Translations under genes and position numbers: made by a program
Assembly: GCF_030814475.1 (NCBI RefSeq)
Contig: NZ_JAUSVF010000001.1
Span: 4,125,001-4,189,000, forward strand
From: Pararhizobium capsulatum DSM 1112
GTDB taxonomy: Bacteria > Pseudomonadota > Alphaproteobacteria > Rhizobiales > Rhizobiaceae
Reading direction: 5' to 3'
DNA: 64,000 nucleotides
The notes under the pieces: model-generated
What the model was told of the DNA's origin: nothing
Database searches by the model: none
Seen by the model: the letters and a program-made list of their open reading frames with translations, nothing else
Shown: positions 39,743-48,937 of the stretch, one piece after another
How the letters are laid out: each line of letters begins with the position of its first letter
How positions within the stretch are numbered: position 1 is the stretch's first letter

Positions 39743-41254
39743 ATGACTGCAAATGGTTCCGTGAGTCGCGATCTTAGCGATCGGCTTGATTTCGTTGGCT
39801 TGGGTAAGGCCGAGCGTGAGGCTCTGCGCCAGGCAAAGCCTGTCATTACCGCATCGCTCGATAGCGCACTTGAAACCTTCTACAAGAAGGCGACAGCCCA
39901 TCCGGTAACGTCCAAGTTCTTTTCCAGCGACGCCCATGTGAAAAGCGCCAAGTCGCGTCAGGCAAAGCATTGGGAAACCATCGCAAGCGCCGATTTCGAT
40001 GCCGGCTATGTCGAAGCCGTTACGGCTGTCGGCAAGGTTCACGCCCGCCTCGGGCTTGAGCCGCGCTGGTACATCGGCGGTTACGCGATGATCGTTGAAT
40101 CAATCGTTCGCGCCGTCGTCGAAAAGCATATGGACGGCTTCCTTTACCGGAAGAAAGCGAAAGATATCAGCCTCGACATTACCTCCGTCATGAAGGCCGC
40201 CTTCATCGATATGGACTATGGCATCTCCGTCTATCTCGAAGCGCTTCAGGAGGCGCGAGAGAAATCCGAGGCCGAACGTCGCGCGCTCGCCGACCAGCAG
40301 GATCACGCGATGCAGGCGATCGAATCCTCACTCTCCCGCCTCGCCAAAGGCGACCTCACCGCCGCGATCCATGAAGAACTGGCGCCGCAATTTGCGACCA
40401 TGAAAGCGAACTTCAACAGCGCCCTTGCCACACTCGACGGAGCCCTCGGCTCGATTGTACAGGCCGCCGACGAAACCGCAGGTAACGCCAGCGAACTTGT
40501 CACCGGCACCGACAACATGGCTCACCGCACAGAACAGCAAGCGGCATCGCTTGAGCAGACCGCAGCAGCACTCGAAGAGATCACCACGATCTCCAAGGAA
40601 TCGGCAATCCGTACGGAAGAAGCCCGCCGCGTCGTCGGCCATGCTACAAGCGAAGCGCGCAAGTCCGGCGAAGTGGTCGAACAGGCGGTCTCCGCCATGA
40701 GCGCAATCGAGGATTCCTCGCGCCGCATCACCCAGATCATCGGCGTGATCGACGAGATCTCGTTCCAGACCAACCTTCTGGCGCTCAATGCCGGCGTCGA
40801 GGCTGCCCGCGCCGGAGAAGCCGGCAAAGGTTTCGCCGTCGTTGCCCAGGAAGTGCGCGAACTCGCCCAGAAATCCGCCGACGCCGCCAAGGAAATCAAG
40901 GGCCTGATCGACAAGTCTTTCGCCGACGTGCTGCGCGGTGTGACCCTCGTCAACCAGACCGGGGAAGCGCTCAGCAACATCGGCGAGCAGGTTGCGCATA
41001 TCAACGGCCACATCGACGCGATCACCAGCTCGGCCCGTGAACAGGCGATCGGCATCGGTGAGATCAACAAGGCCATCGGCAGCATGGATCACATGACCCA
41101 GCAGAACGCTGCCATGGTCGAGCAGACCAACGCCGCCACCCACAACCTGATGCGCGTCAGCACGACGCTAACGGAACTGGCGGCGCAATTTACGGTTTCG
41201 AATGGACAGGCTGGAGCCAGTGTGCAGCGTTCGGCTGCCCGCCGTTACGGCTAA
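39743..41254 (+). CDS. Globin-coupled methyl-accepting chemotaxis protein
   Basis: 503-aa soluble chemoreceptor. Residues 10-165 form a protoglobin sensor: proximal heme His H100 in [18 protein letters not shown] short coiled region and HAMP-like segment ([12 protein letters not shown]) follow, then the MCP signalling hairpin with the tip [31 protein letters not shown] and flanking methylation-helix Gln/Glu pairs. No transmembrane segment is present, so it is cytoplasmic, of the HemAT type that directs aerotaxis. ATG 39743 with AAGGA is preferred to two earlier in-frame starts. Monocistronic. Confidence 0.94.
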   Translation: MTANGSVSRDLSDRLDFVGLGKAEREALRQAKPVITASLDSALETFYKKATAHPVTSKFFSSDAHVKSAKSRQAKHWETIASADFDAGYVEAVTAVGKVHARLGLEPRWYIGGYAMIVESIVRAVVEKHMDGFLYRKKAKDISLDITSVMKAAFIDMDYGISVYLEALQEAREKSEAERRALADQQDHAMQAIESSLSRLAKGDLTAAIHEELAPQFATMKANFNSALATLDGALGSIVQAADETAGNASELVTGTDNMAHRTEQQAASLEQTAAALEEITTISKESAIRTEEARRVVGHATSEARKSGEVVEQAVSAMSAIEDSSRRITQIIGVIDEISFQTNLLALNAGVEAARAGEAGKGFAVVAQEVRELAQKSADAAKEIKGLIDKSFADVLRGVTLVNQTGEALSNIGEQVAHINGHIDAITSSAREQAIGIGEINKAIGSMDHMTQQNAAMVEQTNAATHNLMRVSTTLTELAAQFTVSNGQAGASVQRSAARRYG

Positions 41255-41295
41255 AATATTGGATTGGGAAATTTATCAAGCGTTGCCTCGAAAGA

Positions 41296-42327
41296 TCAAC
41301 GCTTGATCCACTGACGCGAAGGCGCCGCAACGGAATTGCGCACCACCAAATCCGGCCGCAGCAGGATTTCCGTTTCCGCCGGTTGCCCGTCGGAGAGAAG
41401 CTCAAGCAACAGAGCCATGGCATGTTTGCCGATCAGCGTCCGAGGCTGCCGGATCGTCGTCAGTGCCGGTGACATGAAGGATGCTTGCGGCACATCATCA
41501 AAACCGGTTACGGAAAAATCACGCGGGATATCATAGCCACGGGCGCCCAGCCCGATCATCACGCCGATGGCCGTCTGGTCGTTGACACACATGAAGGCCG
41601 TCGGCAGCGTGTCGCGCATGAAAAGCTGCTCGACGGCAAGCCGCCCGCTCTCGATCGTGCCGTCGCCTTCGAAGATGGTGCGCAGATCGTTCGGAACCCC
41701 TGCGGCATCAAGACCGGCATCATAACCCATGCGTCGCCGGCTATAGGCAAGCCGCGTGCGGGAATCTCCGATGAAGGCAATCTTTCGGTGGCCTTCCGCC
41801 AGGAGCAGATCGACCACCTTGCGTGCACCTTCGGTATCATCAACGCCGACATAGGGAATACCGCCATTGAAGACCGGCTCGAACACGCCGACGCTCGGCG
41901 GCAAACGTGCGGTCATTGTCTGGTGGCCAAACGGCAAAATGCCGGTGAACAGGATCAGGCCTGCCGCCTGATTGGAATTCAGGAACTTCAGATATTCAAG
42001 GCCGCGTTGCGCATCGTTCTGCGTATGGCCGATCAGCACGCCATAGCCATGCGATCGCGCCTCGTTCTCAAGGCCCACGAGAATATTGGAAAAATTGGGG
42101 TCGCCGATATCGGGCGCCACCACAAGAATCATATTGGAGCGGCCGAGCCTGAGGCTGCGTGCCATGGCGTTGGTCGTATAGCCGGTGATAGCGATAGCCT
42201 GGCTGACCTTGAGACGCGTCGAGTTGGCAACCTTTTCCGGCGTGTGGATCGCGCGCGAGACGGTCGCGATCGAAACCTCGGCGATCCGGGCGACGTCTTC
42301 AATGGTTGCCGGGTTGGAATTCGACAC
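41296..42327 (-). CDS. LacI-family regulator of the sugar ABC locus
   Basis: 343-aa LacI repressor. The HTH TIEDVARIAEVSIATVSRAIHTPEKV (8-33) and hinge are followed by a sugar-binding-like domain (ILVVAPDIGDPNFSNILVGLENEA to FSVTGFDDVPQASFMSPALTTI). Divergent from the ABC ATPase gene across 165 nt that contains a 37-bp nested palindrome, very probably its operator. It should repress the importer and perhaps itself until the transported sugar or a derivative binds. Confidence 0.93.
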   Translation of the reverse strand: MSNSNPATIEDVARIAEVSIATVSRAIHTPEKVANSTRLKVSQAIAITGYTTNAMARSLRLGRSNMILVVAPDIGDPNFSNILVGLENEARSHGYGVLIGHTQNDAQRGLEYLKFLNSNQAAGLILFTGILPFGHQTMTARLPPSVGVFEPVFNGGIPYVGVDDTEGARKVVDLLLAEGHRKIAFIGDSRTRLAYSRRRMGYDAGLDAAGVPNDLRTIFEGDGTIESGRLAVEQLFMRDTLPTAFMCVNDQTAIGVMIGLGARGYDIPRDFSVTGFDDVPQASFMSPALTTIRQPRTLIGKHAMALLLELLSDGQPAETEILLRPDLVVRNSVAAPSRQWIKR

Positions 42328-42419
42328 TGCGCTCTGCCTTGAATTTAGTCTCGGCGGGACACTACACAGAGTTCCCGGGAGGTCAAAGGCCAGCTGGAAA
42401 TATTCCGTGATATGTCCCG

Positions 42420-42456
42420 ATGTAAACCTTTACATGCCTTATGTAAAGGTTTACAT
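42420..42456. promoter_or_regulatory. Double LacI-type operator, 37-bp nested palindrome
   Basis: Two 16-bp palindromes, ATGTAAA-CC-TTTACAT (42420-42435) and ATGTAAA-GG-TTTACAT (42441-42456), separated by 5 bp. Each is the reverse complement of the other, so the whole is also one palindrome. Centre-to-centre distance is 21 bp, two helical turns, ideal for two dimers on one face. It lies between the divergent LacI and ABC genes. Confidence 0.88.
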
Positions 42457-42492
42457 ACACCTCAAGCGGATGGGAGCCGCAGGGAGGACGTC

Positions 42493-44019
42493 ATGAATTC
42501 GCAGATCGTCGGAGATGGCATTTCCGTGCTGTCCGCGAGGAGAATAAGCAAGTCTTTCAATGGCGTGCAGGTTCTCTTCAGTGTCGATTTCGATTTGCGC
42601 GCAGGCGAAATTCACGCCCTGATGGGCGAAAATGGTGCCGGCAAGTCCACTCTCGTCAAAATCCTATCCGGTTTCGAACAACCAACCTCGGGCGAAATCC
42701 TGCTCGATGGCAAGCCCGTGAAGCTGCCGCCGAATGGTGCCGCCGAGGCGCTCGGCATCGTCATCATCCACCAGGAATTCAATCTCGCAGAACATCTGAC
42801 GGTTACCGAAAGCCTGTTTCTGGGCCGTGAAGTGACGCGGTTCGGCATGCTCGATCGCAAATATATGCGGAGTGAGACCCGCCGCGTGCTCGATGTGCTC
42901 GGCTCGCATGTCGATGAAAACGCCATGATCAGCAGCCTTGCCATCGCTGACAAGCAGATGGTCGAGATTGCCAAGGCCATCAGCCGCGATGCCCGGATCA
43001 TCTTCATGGATGAGCCTACCGCCGTGCTGTCCCGCGAAGAAACCAATTATCTCTTCAAGCAGGTGCGCAAGCTGCGCGACAAGGGCACAAGCTTCGTCTT
43101 CGTGTCGCATAAGCTCGACGAGGTCATGGAACTGACCGACCGTGTCACCGTGCTGCGCGATGGCCAGTGGATCAAGACATCGCCTACCGCCATCCTCGAC
43201 GGCGAATCCATCGCCCAGCTGATGGTCGGCCGTGAACTGTCGAAGCTTTTTCCGGCCAAGAGCGAGCCGGATGTCGATGAGGAGATCACGCTCAGCGTCA
43301 GCGGCCTTTCGACCGGCTATGTTCATGACGCAAGCTTCGAAGTCCGCAAGGGCGAGATCCTCGGCTTTTCCGGGTTGATCGGCTCGGGCCGGACGGAACT
43401 GATGGAGGCCGTCGCGGGGCTACGGTCCCGTCATGCTGGCGACGTCATTATCCGGGGTGAAGCCGTAACCTCTGGCGATCCCCATGCCGCAAATCGCTGC
43501 GGCCTTGCTTACATGACCAAGGATCGCAAGTCGAAAGGCCTGCTTCTGAATTCCCGTATGACGGCGAACCTGACGCTGCAGTCGCTCGATAAGCATGGCA
43601 AGCTCGGCTATCTGAGCCCCGCCAGCGAGGCCGCCGCATTGGACAAGGCACGCCGTCGGTTCGACATTCGCGTGCGCGACGGTAATGTTGTCGCCGGTCG
43701 CATGTCCGGCGGCAACCAGCAGAAGCTGCTACTCGCCAAGGTTATGGAAACCGAGCCGGAGATCATCATCATCGATGAGCCCACACGCGGCATCGATGTC
43801 GGCACCAAGCAGCAGATCTATCATTTCATCTCGGCGCTCGCCCGCGACGGCCGCTCGATCATCGTCGTATCCTCGGAAATGCCCGAGGTGATCGGCCTTT
43901 GTACCCGTGTCGCAATCATGCGCGAGGGTCGTATCGTCGGGATGCTTGAAGGCGATGAGATCAACGAGCAGGAAATCATGCGCTACGCCGCAGGACTGAA
44001 GAAAAAAGCAGCAGCCTGA
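42493..44019 (+). CDS. Sugar ABC transporter, double ATPase subunit
   Basis: 508-aa ATPase with two nucleotide-binding domains in tandem, as in RbsA/XylG/AraG-type sugar importers. NBD1: Walker A GENGAGKST near 43-51 and Walker B IIFMDEPTAVLS. NBD2 has a degenerate Walker A (SGLIGSGRTEL), the normal state for this class, signature MSGGNQQKLLLAK and Walker B IIIIDEPTRGIDVG. The GGGAGG site 6-11 nt before ATG 42493 fixes the start; an upstream in-frame start falls inside the operator. First gene of the importer operon. Confidence 0.95.
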   Translation: MNSQIVGDGISVLSARRISKSFNGVQVLFSVDFDLRAGEIHALMGENGAGKSTLVKILSGFEQPTSGEILLDGKPVKLPPNGAAEALGIVIIHQEFNLAEHLTVTESLFLGREVTRFGMLDRKYMRSETRRVLDVLGSHVDENAMISSLAIADKQMVEIAKAISRDARIIFMDEPTAVLSREETNYLFKQVRKLRDKGTSFVFVSHKLDEVMELTDRVTVLRDGQWIKTSPTAILDGESIAQLMVGRELSKLFPAKSEPDVDEEITLSVSGLSTGYVHDASFEVRKGEILGFSGLIGSGRTELMEAVAGLRSRHAGDVIIRGEAVTSGDPHAANRCGLAYMTKDRKSKGLLLNSRMTANLTLQSLDKHGKLGYLSPASEAAALDKARRRFDIRVRDGNVVAGRMSGGNQQKLLLAKVMETEPEIIIIDEPTRGIDVGTKQQIYHFISALARDGRSIIVVSSEMPEVIGLCTRVAIMREGRIVGMLEGDEINEQEIMRYAAGLKKKAAA

Positions 44020-44097
44020 CAAAGCACGAAGATGCTCGCGGGCGAGAGTTTGTCAGGGAAAAGTGGAATCCGGTTTTCCCGAAAGGACAAAAGAAAA

Positions 44098-44137
44098 CCA
44101 GACTTCATCCGGTTCCGCCGAACCTGATGAAGTCTGG
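44098..44137 (+). repeat. Long hairpin between ATPase and permease genes
   Basis: CCAGACTTCATC pairs with GATGAAGTCTGG (12 bp, perfect), then one mismatch and a further 5-bp GGTTC/GAACC stem around CGCC. It lies in the 161-nt intra-operon gap and has no T-run. The upstream neighbour AGTGGAATCCGGTTTTCC resembles dispersed rhizobial intergenic repeats. It is likely an mRNA-stabilising or processing element. Confidence 0.75.
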
Positions 44138-44180
44138 AAACAAAATTCCCAAAACAATGGGACGGGAGGTTGGTTTGGAC

Positions 44181-45185
44181 ATGAGTGCAAATGAGGAAAT
44201 CCGTGAGATCCGGCGCCGAAGCTGGCGGGACGTCGATCTGAGGGCGGTGGCTCCCTTTGCGGCGCTGATCCTGCTTCTGATCGTCGGGGCCCTCGTCAAT
44301 CCGAACTTCATCGGCATCACGAACCTCGCCAATGTCGCGACGCGCAGCGCCTTCATAGCGATCATCGCCGTTGGCGCAACCTTCGTCATCTCGTCCGGCG
44401 ATCTCGATCTTTCGGTCGGCTCGATGGTGGCCTTCGTCGCTAGCATTATGATCCTGTTCATGAATTCCGGCGTGATCGCCGATCCGGCCCTGATGCTGAC
44501 GGCGGCAGTCGCCTTCACGATCATTGTCGGTGCCGCCTGCGGTCTCTTGAATGGCCTTATCACCACGGTCGGACGGATCGAGCCTTTCATCGCAACGCTT
44601 GGAACGATGGGCATCTATCGCGGCCTGACGACATGGCTGTCGCAAGGCGGAGCAATTACCCTGCGCGATCCCGCGCTGCAGGAAATGTATCGCCCGGCCT
44701 ATTTCGGCTACATCCTCGGCGTGCCGGTTCCGATCGTCGTCATTCTCGCCGTGACCGCTGTTGCCGCCTTCATCCTCTACCGCACGCGCTATGGCCGCCA
44801 TGTGGTCGCCGTCGGCTCGAACAGCGATGTCGCCCGTTATTCCGGCATTCCGGTCAACCGTGTCCGCACCATCGCCTTCGTCATTCAGGGTCTTTGCGTC
44901 GCAATCGCCGTGCTGCTCTATGTACCGCGTCTCGGCTCGACGTCCGCGACAACCGGCATCCTCTGGGAGCTGCAGGCAATCACCGCCGTCGTCGTTGGCG
45001 GCACCGCGCTAAAAGGTGGCGCGGGCCGTGTCTGGGGCACGATCTGCGGCGCCTTCATCCTTGAGCTCGTCGGCAACATCATGCTGCTGTCGAACTTCAT
45101 CAGCGAATATCTGATCGGCGCCATCCAGGGTGCGATCATCATCATTGCGATGCTCGTCCAGCGCTCGCTGGTACGGAAATCGTAA
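44181..45185 (+). CDS. Sugar ABC transporter permease (RbsC-like)
   Basis: 334-aa BPD_transp_2 permease with about nine to ten hydrophobic helices. The family signature is ATFVISSGDLDLSVGSMVAF, and the coupling region is GTMGIYRGLTTWLSQGGAI, then SNSDVARYSGIPVNRVRTIAF. Ribosome site GGGAGG (44164-44169) can serve either ATG 44181 (11 nt) or TTG 44175 (5 nt); I give the ATG. It pairs with the ATPase at 42493 and the binding protein at 45344. Confidence 0.93.
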   Translation: MSANEEIREIRRRSWRDVDLRAVAPFAALILLLIVGALVNPNFIGITNLANVATRSAFIAIIAVGATFVISSGDLDLSVGSMVAFVASIMILFMNSGVIADPALMLTAAVAFTIIVGAACGLLNGLITTVGRIEPFIATLGTMGIYRGLTTWLSQGGAITLRDPALQEMYRPAYFGYILGVPVPIVVILAVTAVAAFILYRTRYGRHVVAVGSNSDVARYSGIPVNRVRTIAFVIQGLCVAIAVLLYVPRLGSTSATTGILWELQAITAVVVGGTALKGGAGRVWGTICGAFILELVGNIMLLSNFISEYLIGAIQGAIIIIAMLVQRSLVRKS

Positions 45186-45343
45186 CTTCCGGCCATTCCG
45201 GCACACGCGTGGAGCGCGTGCGGAATGATTGGGAGACAAGGAGATAAGGCATTCCCGGTTCAGGAGAGAACGGGAGCGCTTGAGCCGGGTTCTTGGGTCG
45301 CCCGGCGCTGATTGTAGACCCGAAACACTAGGGAGAGAGAAAC

Positions 45344-46294
45344 ATGCGTAAAGGACTATTGGGCGTTGCAGCCATCGCCATCATGGCGTTTGCTGGCGTG
45401 GCCCACGCTGAAGACAAGAAGGTCACGATCGGCGTTTCGATCCCGGCCGCCGACCACGGCTGGACCTCGGGTGTGGTCTTCCACGCCGAGCGCGTCGCCA
45501 AGCTGCTCATGGAACAGCATCCGGGCCTCAACGTCATCGTCAAGACGTCGCCGGATCCGGCAAGCCAGGCGAATGCCGTGCAGGACCTTGAAACCCAGGG
45601 CATCGACGCCCTCGTGATCCTGCCGTCCGACCCGGATCCGCTGGTCAACGCCATCAAGGAAGTCAAGGGCAAGGGCACTTTCGTCGCCATCGTCGACCGC
45701 GCACCGTCGGTCAACGACAATACGGTTCGTGACCTCTACGTCGCGGGCAACAACCCGGCGCTCGGCCAGACGGCTGGCGAATACATCAAGGCAACGACGC
45801 CGGACGCTGAAGTCGTCATCATCCGCGGCCTGCCGATCCCGATCGACCAGCAGCGCCAGGACGGCTTCGACAAGGGTATCGAAGGCTCCAACGTCAAGGT
45901 TCTCGACCGCCAGTTCGGCAACTGGAACCGTGACGATGCCTTCAAGGTCATGCAGGACTACCTGACCAAGTACCAGAAGATCGACGTCGTATGGTGCCAG
46001 GACGATGACATGGCTGTCGGCGTTCTCCAGGCCATCGAGCAGGCCGGCCGCACCGACATCCAGTATGTCGTCGCGGGCGCAGGCTCCAAGGACATGATCA
46101 AGAAGGTCATGGACGGCGACAAGATGATCCCGGTCGACGTGCTCTATCCGCCGGCAATGGTTGGCACCGCGCTCGAAATGACCGTCGCCAACTTCTACGG
46201 CCAGGTTCCGGTTCGCGGCACCTACACGATCGACGCGACGCTGGTCACCAAGGACAACGCGAAGGACTTCTACTTCCCGGACTCCCCGTTCTGA
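45344..46294 (+). CDS. Periplasmic sugar-binding protein of the ABC importer
   Basis: 316-aa Peripla_BP_4 (ribose/rhizopine-binding-like) protein. The signal peptide MRKGLLGVAAIAIMAFAGVAHA is cleaved before EDKK. Mature sequence begins VTIGVSIPAADHGWTSGVV; ligand-pocket-like elements are VAIVDRAPSVNDNTV, QQRQDGFDKGIEG and CQDDDMAVGVLQAIEQAG. It binds a sugar or polyol for the importer; the sequence does not tell which. AGGGAGAGAGAAAC precedes the ATG. A strong terminator follows, so the isomerase gene downstream has its own promoter. Confidence 0.93.
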   Translation: MRKGLLGVAAIAIMAFAGVAHAEDKKVTIGVSIPAADHGWTSGVVFHAERVAKLLMEQHPGLNVIVKTSPDPASQANAVQDLETQGIDALVILPSDPDPLVNAIKEVKGKGTFVAIVDRAPSVNDNTVRDLYVAGNNPALGQTAGEYIKATTPDAEVVIIRGLPIPIDQQRQDGFDKGIEGSNVKVLDRQFGNWNRDDAFKVMQDYLTKYQKIDVVWCQDDDMAVGVLQAIEQAGRTDIQYVVAGAGSKDMIKKVMDGDKMIPVDVLYPPAMVGTALEMTVANFYGQVPVRGTYTIDATLVTKDNAKDFYFPDSPF

Positions 46295-46311
46295 TCTGAT
46301 TTTGAGCTTGG

Positions 46312-46344
46312 GCTGCCCGCAGCGTAACGTTGCGGGCAGCTTTT
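46312..46344 (+). terminator. Terminator after the sugar-binding protein gene
   Basis: GCTGCCCGCA / TGCGGGCAGC with a 9-nt loop and TTTT, 17 nt after the stop. Confidence 0.9.
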
Positions 46345-46423
46345 CGTTTTGACGGTGACTTTCTGAAATTTCTGGCCCCGGCCGGATTGTCCGCCCGCGC
46401 AAACATGCTAGCCTCCCCTCGTT

Positions 46424-46437
46424 CTGCAACGTTTCAG
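46424..46437. promoter_or_regulatory. LacI-type operator before the isomerase gene
   Basis: CTGCAACGTTTCAG, one base off the perfect palindrome CTGCAACGTTGCAG found at 48962-48975. The central CG and 14-bp size are typical of LacI-family sites. It lies 99 nt upstream of the isomerase start, just after the preceding terminator, so it should control this promoter. Confidence 0.7.
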
Positions 46438-46536
46438 GTTTAGCAGTTTCTGCCAGAGGTACGTACGGCAGAAGTCATTTGAAGAAGAATTAGGTCGTCT
46501 GGGTTCAGTGGCGACCATCGACGGAGGAAACCACAG

Positions 46537-47589
46537 ATGAAGACCATCAAGGGCCCCGCCCTTTTTCTTGCCCAGTTTGCCGGCGATGCCGCACCGTTCA
46601 ATTCCTGGGATTCCATCACCAAATGGGCTACCGACATCGGCTATAAGGGCGTGCAGGTCCCGAGCTGGGACAGCCGCTTCATTGACCTGAAAAAGGCCGC
46701 CGAATCCAAGACCTATTGCGAAGAATTCGCGGGCAAGGCGCGCGAGAACGGCGTCGAGGTCACCGAACTTTCGACCCACCTGCAGGGCCAGCTCGTTGCC
46801 GTTCATCCCGCCTATGACGAAGCCTTCGATGGCTTTGCTGCCCCCGAAGTGCGCGGCAATCCCAAAGCCCGTCAGGAATGGGCCGTCGATCAGGTGAAGC
46901 TGGCACTGACTGCTTCCAAGAACCTCGGCCTGGATGCGATGGCGAGCTTCTCCGGTGCGCTCGCCTGGCCCTTCGTCTATCCGTGGCCGCAGCGCCCGGC
47001 CGGGCTGGTCGAGACCGCCTTCGACGAACTTGCTCGCCGCTGGAAGCCGATCCTCGATCACGCCGAAGATTGCGGTGTCGATGTCTGCTACGAAATCCAT
47101 CCCGGCGAAGACCTGCATGACGGCATCACCTACGAGATGTTCCTGGAGCGCACCGGCAACCACGCCCGCGCCAACATGCTCTACGATCCGTCGCACTACG
47201 TGCTGCAGTGCCTCGACTATCTGGAAAACATCGACATCTACAAGGACCGCATCAAGATGTTCCACGTCAAGGACGCGGAATTCAACCCAACGGGACGCCA
47301 GGGCGTCTATGGCGGCTTCCAGGGCTGGGTCAACCGCGCCGGCCGCTTCCGCTCGCTGGGTGACGGTCAGGTCGATTTTGGCGCGATCTTCGCCAAGATG
47401 GCGGCCAATGATTTTGCCGGCTGGGCCGTGGTCGAGTGGGAATGCGCGTTGAAGCACCCGGAAGACGGCGCGCGTGAAGGTGCGGAATTCGTCAAGCACC
47501 ACATCATCCGCGTGACGGAAAAGGCTTTTGACGATTTCGCCGATGCCGGAACGGATGACGCCGCCAACCGTCGCATGCTGGGGCTTTAA
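46537..47589 (+). CDS. Sugar-phosphate isomerase/epimerase-type TIM barrel
   Basis: 350-aa AP-endonuclease-2-like (xylose-isomerase-like) TIM-barrel enzyme. Candidate metal ligands are in CYEIHPGEDLHDG, LYDPSHYVLQCLD, MFHVKDAEFNP and VVEWECAL, the expected Glu/Asp/His/Glu spacing. Relatives isomerise or epimerise sugars and keto-sugars, for example in inositol and 3-keto-glycoside pathways. GGAGG precedes the ATG. It is followed after 91 nt by a Gfo/Idh/MocA oxidoreductase, a common functional pair. Exact reaction unknown. Confidence 0.88.
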   Translation: MKTIKGPALFLAQFAGDAAPFNSWDSITKWATDIGYKGVQVPSWDSRFIDLKKAAESKTYCEEFAGKARENGVEVTELSTHLQGQLVAVHPAYDEAFDGFAAPEVRGNPKARQEWAVDQVKLALTASKNLGLDAMASFSGALAWPFVYPWPQRPAGLVETAFDELARRWKPILDHAEDCGVDVCYEIHPGEDLHDGITYEMFLERTGNHARANMLYDPSHYVLQCLDYLENIDIYKDRIKMFHVKDAEFNPTGRQGVYGGFQGWVNRAGRFRSLGDGQVDFGAIFAKMAANDFAGWAVVEWECALKHPEDGAREGAEFVKHHIIRVTEKAFDDFADAGTDDAANRRMLGL

Positions 47590-47600
47590 GCTTTCCCGGC

Positions 47601-47649
47601 GCGGAGAGATACCCCCTGTCGGCGTTGCCGACAGGGGGTATCTCTCCGC
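47601..47649 (+). repeat. Perfect 23-bp hairpin between isomerase and oxidoreductase genes
   Basis: Arms of 23 bp with no mismatch (starting GCGGAGAGATACCCCC) around a GTT loop, beginning 11 nt after the isomerase stop. No T-run follows. It lies inside a two-gene operon and would form a very stable RNA hairpin that could protect the upstream message, reduce downstream expression, or be a dispersed palindromic repeat. Confidence 0.85.
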
Positions 47650-47680
47650 AAGCACAAAAACCAAATTCAGGAGACACAAC

Positions 47681-48865
47681 ATGGCTATCGAAGGCAGCAG
47701 CACTGAACCGCGCGAAAAGCGTATACGGCTCGGTATGGTTGGCGGCGGTTCCGGAGCGTTCATCGGCGGCGTGCATCGCATGGCGGCCCGGCTCGACGAT
47801 CATTTCGAACTCGTCGCCGGCGCCCTCTCCTCGACTCCGGAAAAGGCCAAGGCCTCCGGCCTCGAACTCGGTCTCGATCCATCGCGCACCTATTCCGATT
47901 TCAAGGAAATGGCGATCCGCGAAGCCAAGCTGAAGAACGGCATAGAGGCCGTGGCAATCGTCACGCCGAACCACGTGCATTATGAAGCGGCAAAGGAATT
48001 CTTGAAGCGCGGCATCCACGTCATTTGCGACAAGCCGCTGACCTCGACATTGCCCAATGCCCGGAAGCTGAAGAAGATCGCCGATGAAAGCGACGCGCTC
48101 TTCGTGCTCACCCACAACTACACCGGCTACCCGATGGTGCGTCAGGCCCGCGAGATGGTGCTGAATGGCGATCTCGGCCCGATCCGCCTCGTGCAGATGG
48201 AATATCCGCAGGACTGGCTGACGGAAAACATCGAGCAATCCGGCCAGAAGCAGGCCTCCTGGCGCACAGACCCGGCCCGCTCCGGTGCCGGTGGCTCGAC
48301 CGGCGATATCGGTACCCACGCCTACAACCTCGGCGCCTTCGTTTCCGGCCTCGAGCTGGAAGAGCTCGCTGCCGATCTCGACAGCTTCGTCGAAGGTCGA
48401 GCGCTGGATGACAACGCCCATGTGATGATGCGCTTCAAGGCCAAGGACGGCCAGCGCGCCAAGGGTATGCTCTGGTGCAGCCAGGTCGCCCCCGGCAACG
48501 AGAATGGCCTGATGGTTCGTGTCTACGGCACCAAGGGCGGCATCGAATGGGTGCAGAAAGATCCGAATTATCTCTGGTACACGCCCTTCGGCGAACCGAA
48601 GCGCCTGATCACCCGTGCCGGCGCCGGCGCCAGCGGCGCTGCCGCCCGCGTTTCGCGCATCCCCTCCGGCCACCCTGAGGGTTATCTCGAAGGTTTCGCC
48701 AATATCTACAGCGAAGCCGCCCGCGCCATCTACGCCAAGCGCAAGGGCGAAAAGCTCGATCCGGCCGTCATCTATCCGACCATCAATGACGGCTTGAAAG
48801 GCATGATGTTTGTCGATGCCTGCGTGCAGTCGTCGAAACGCAATGGCGCCTGGATCAAAGTCTAG
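47681..48865 (+). CDS. Gfo/Idh/MocA-family oxidoreductase
   Basis: 394-aa NAD(P)-dependent sugar oxidoreductase. The Rossmann fold RLGMVGGGSGAFIGGVHRMAA (16-36) and the conserved lysine motif CDKPLTSTL (EKP equivalent) are present; the catalytic-domain motif GGSTGDIGTHAYNLGAFVSG has the metal-free His/Asp region. It probably oxidises or reduces a sugar or glycoside hydroxyl that the neighbouring TIM barrel then converts (inference). CAGGAGACAC gives a clear ribosome site for ATG 47681; in-frame sequence upstream reads through the hairpin. Confidence 0.9.
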   Translation: MAIEGSSTEPREKRIRLGMVGGGSGAFIGGVHRMAARLDDHFELVAGALSSTPEKAKASGLELGLDPSRTYSDFKEMAIREAKLKNGIEAVAIVTPNHVHYEAAKEFLKRGIHVICDKPLTSTLPNARKLKKIADESDALFVLTHNYTGYPMVRQAREMVLNGDLGPIRLVQMEYPQDWLTENIEQSGQKQASWRTDPARSGAGGSTGDIGTHAYNLGAFVSGLELEELAADLDSFVEGRALDDNAHVMMRFKAKDGQRAKGMLWCSQVAPGNENGLMVRVYGTKGGIEWVQKDPNYLWYTPFGEPKRLITRAGAGASGAAARVSRIPSGHPEGYLEGFANIYSEAARAIYAKRKGEKLDPAVIYPTINDGLKGMMFVDACVQSSKRNGAWIKV

Positions 48866-48882
48866 GATTACCGTTGGAGACG

Positions 48883-48904
48883 GCTCTGCCGGAAGCGGCA
48901 GGGC
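48883..48904 (+). terminator. Hairpin after the Gfo/Idh gene
   Basis: GCTCTGCCG / CGGCAGGGC with a GAAG loop and one wobble pair, 18 nt after the stop; only a short TTT follows at a distance. Weak terminator. Confidence 0.45.
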
Positions 48905-48937
48905 TGTCACTTTCCGCTTGATGTCATCATCTTGTTA

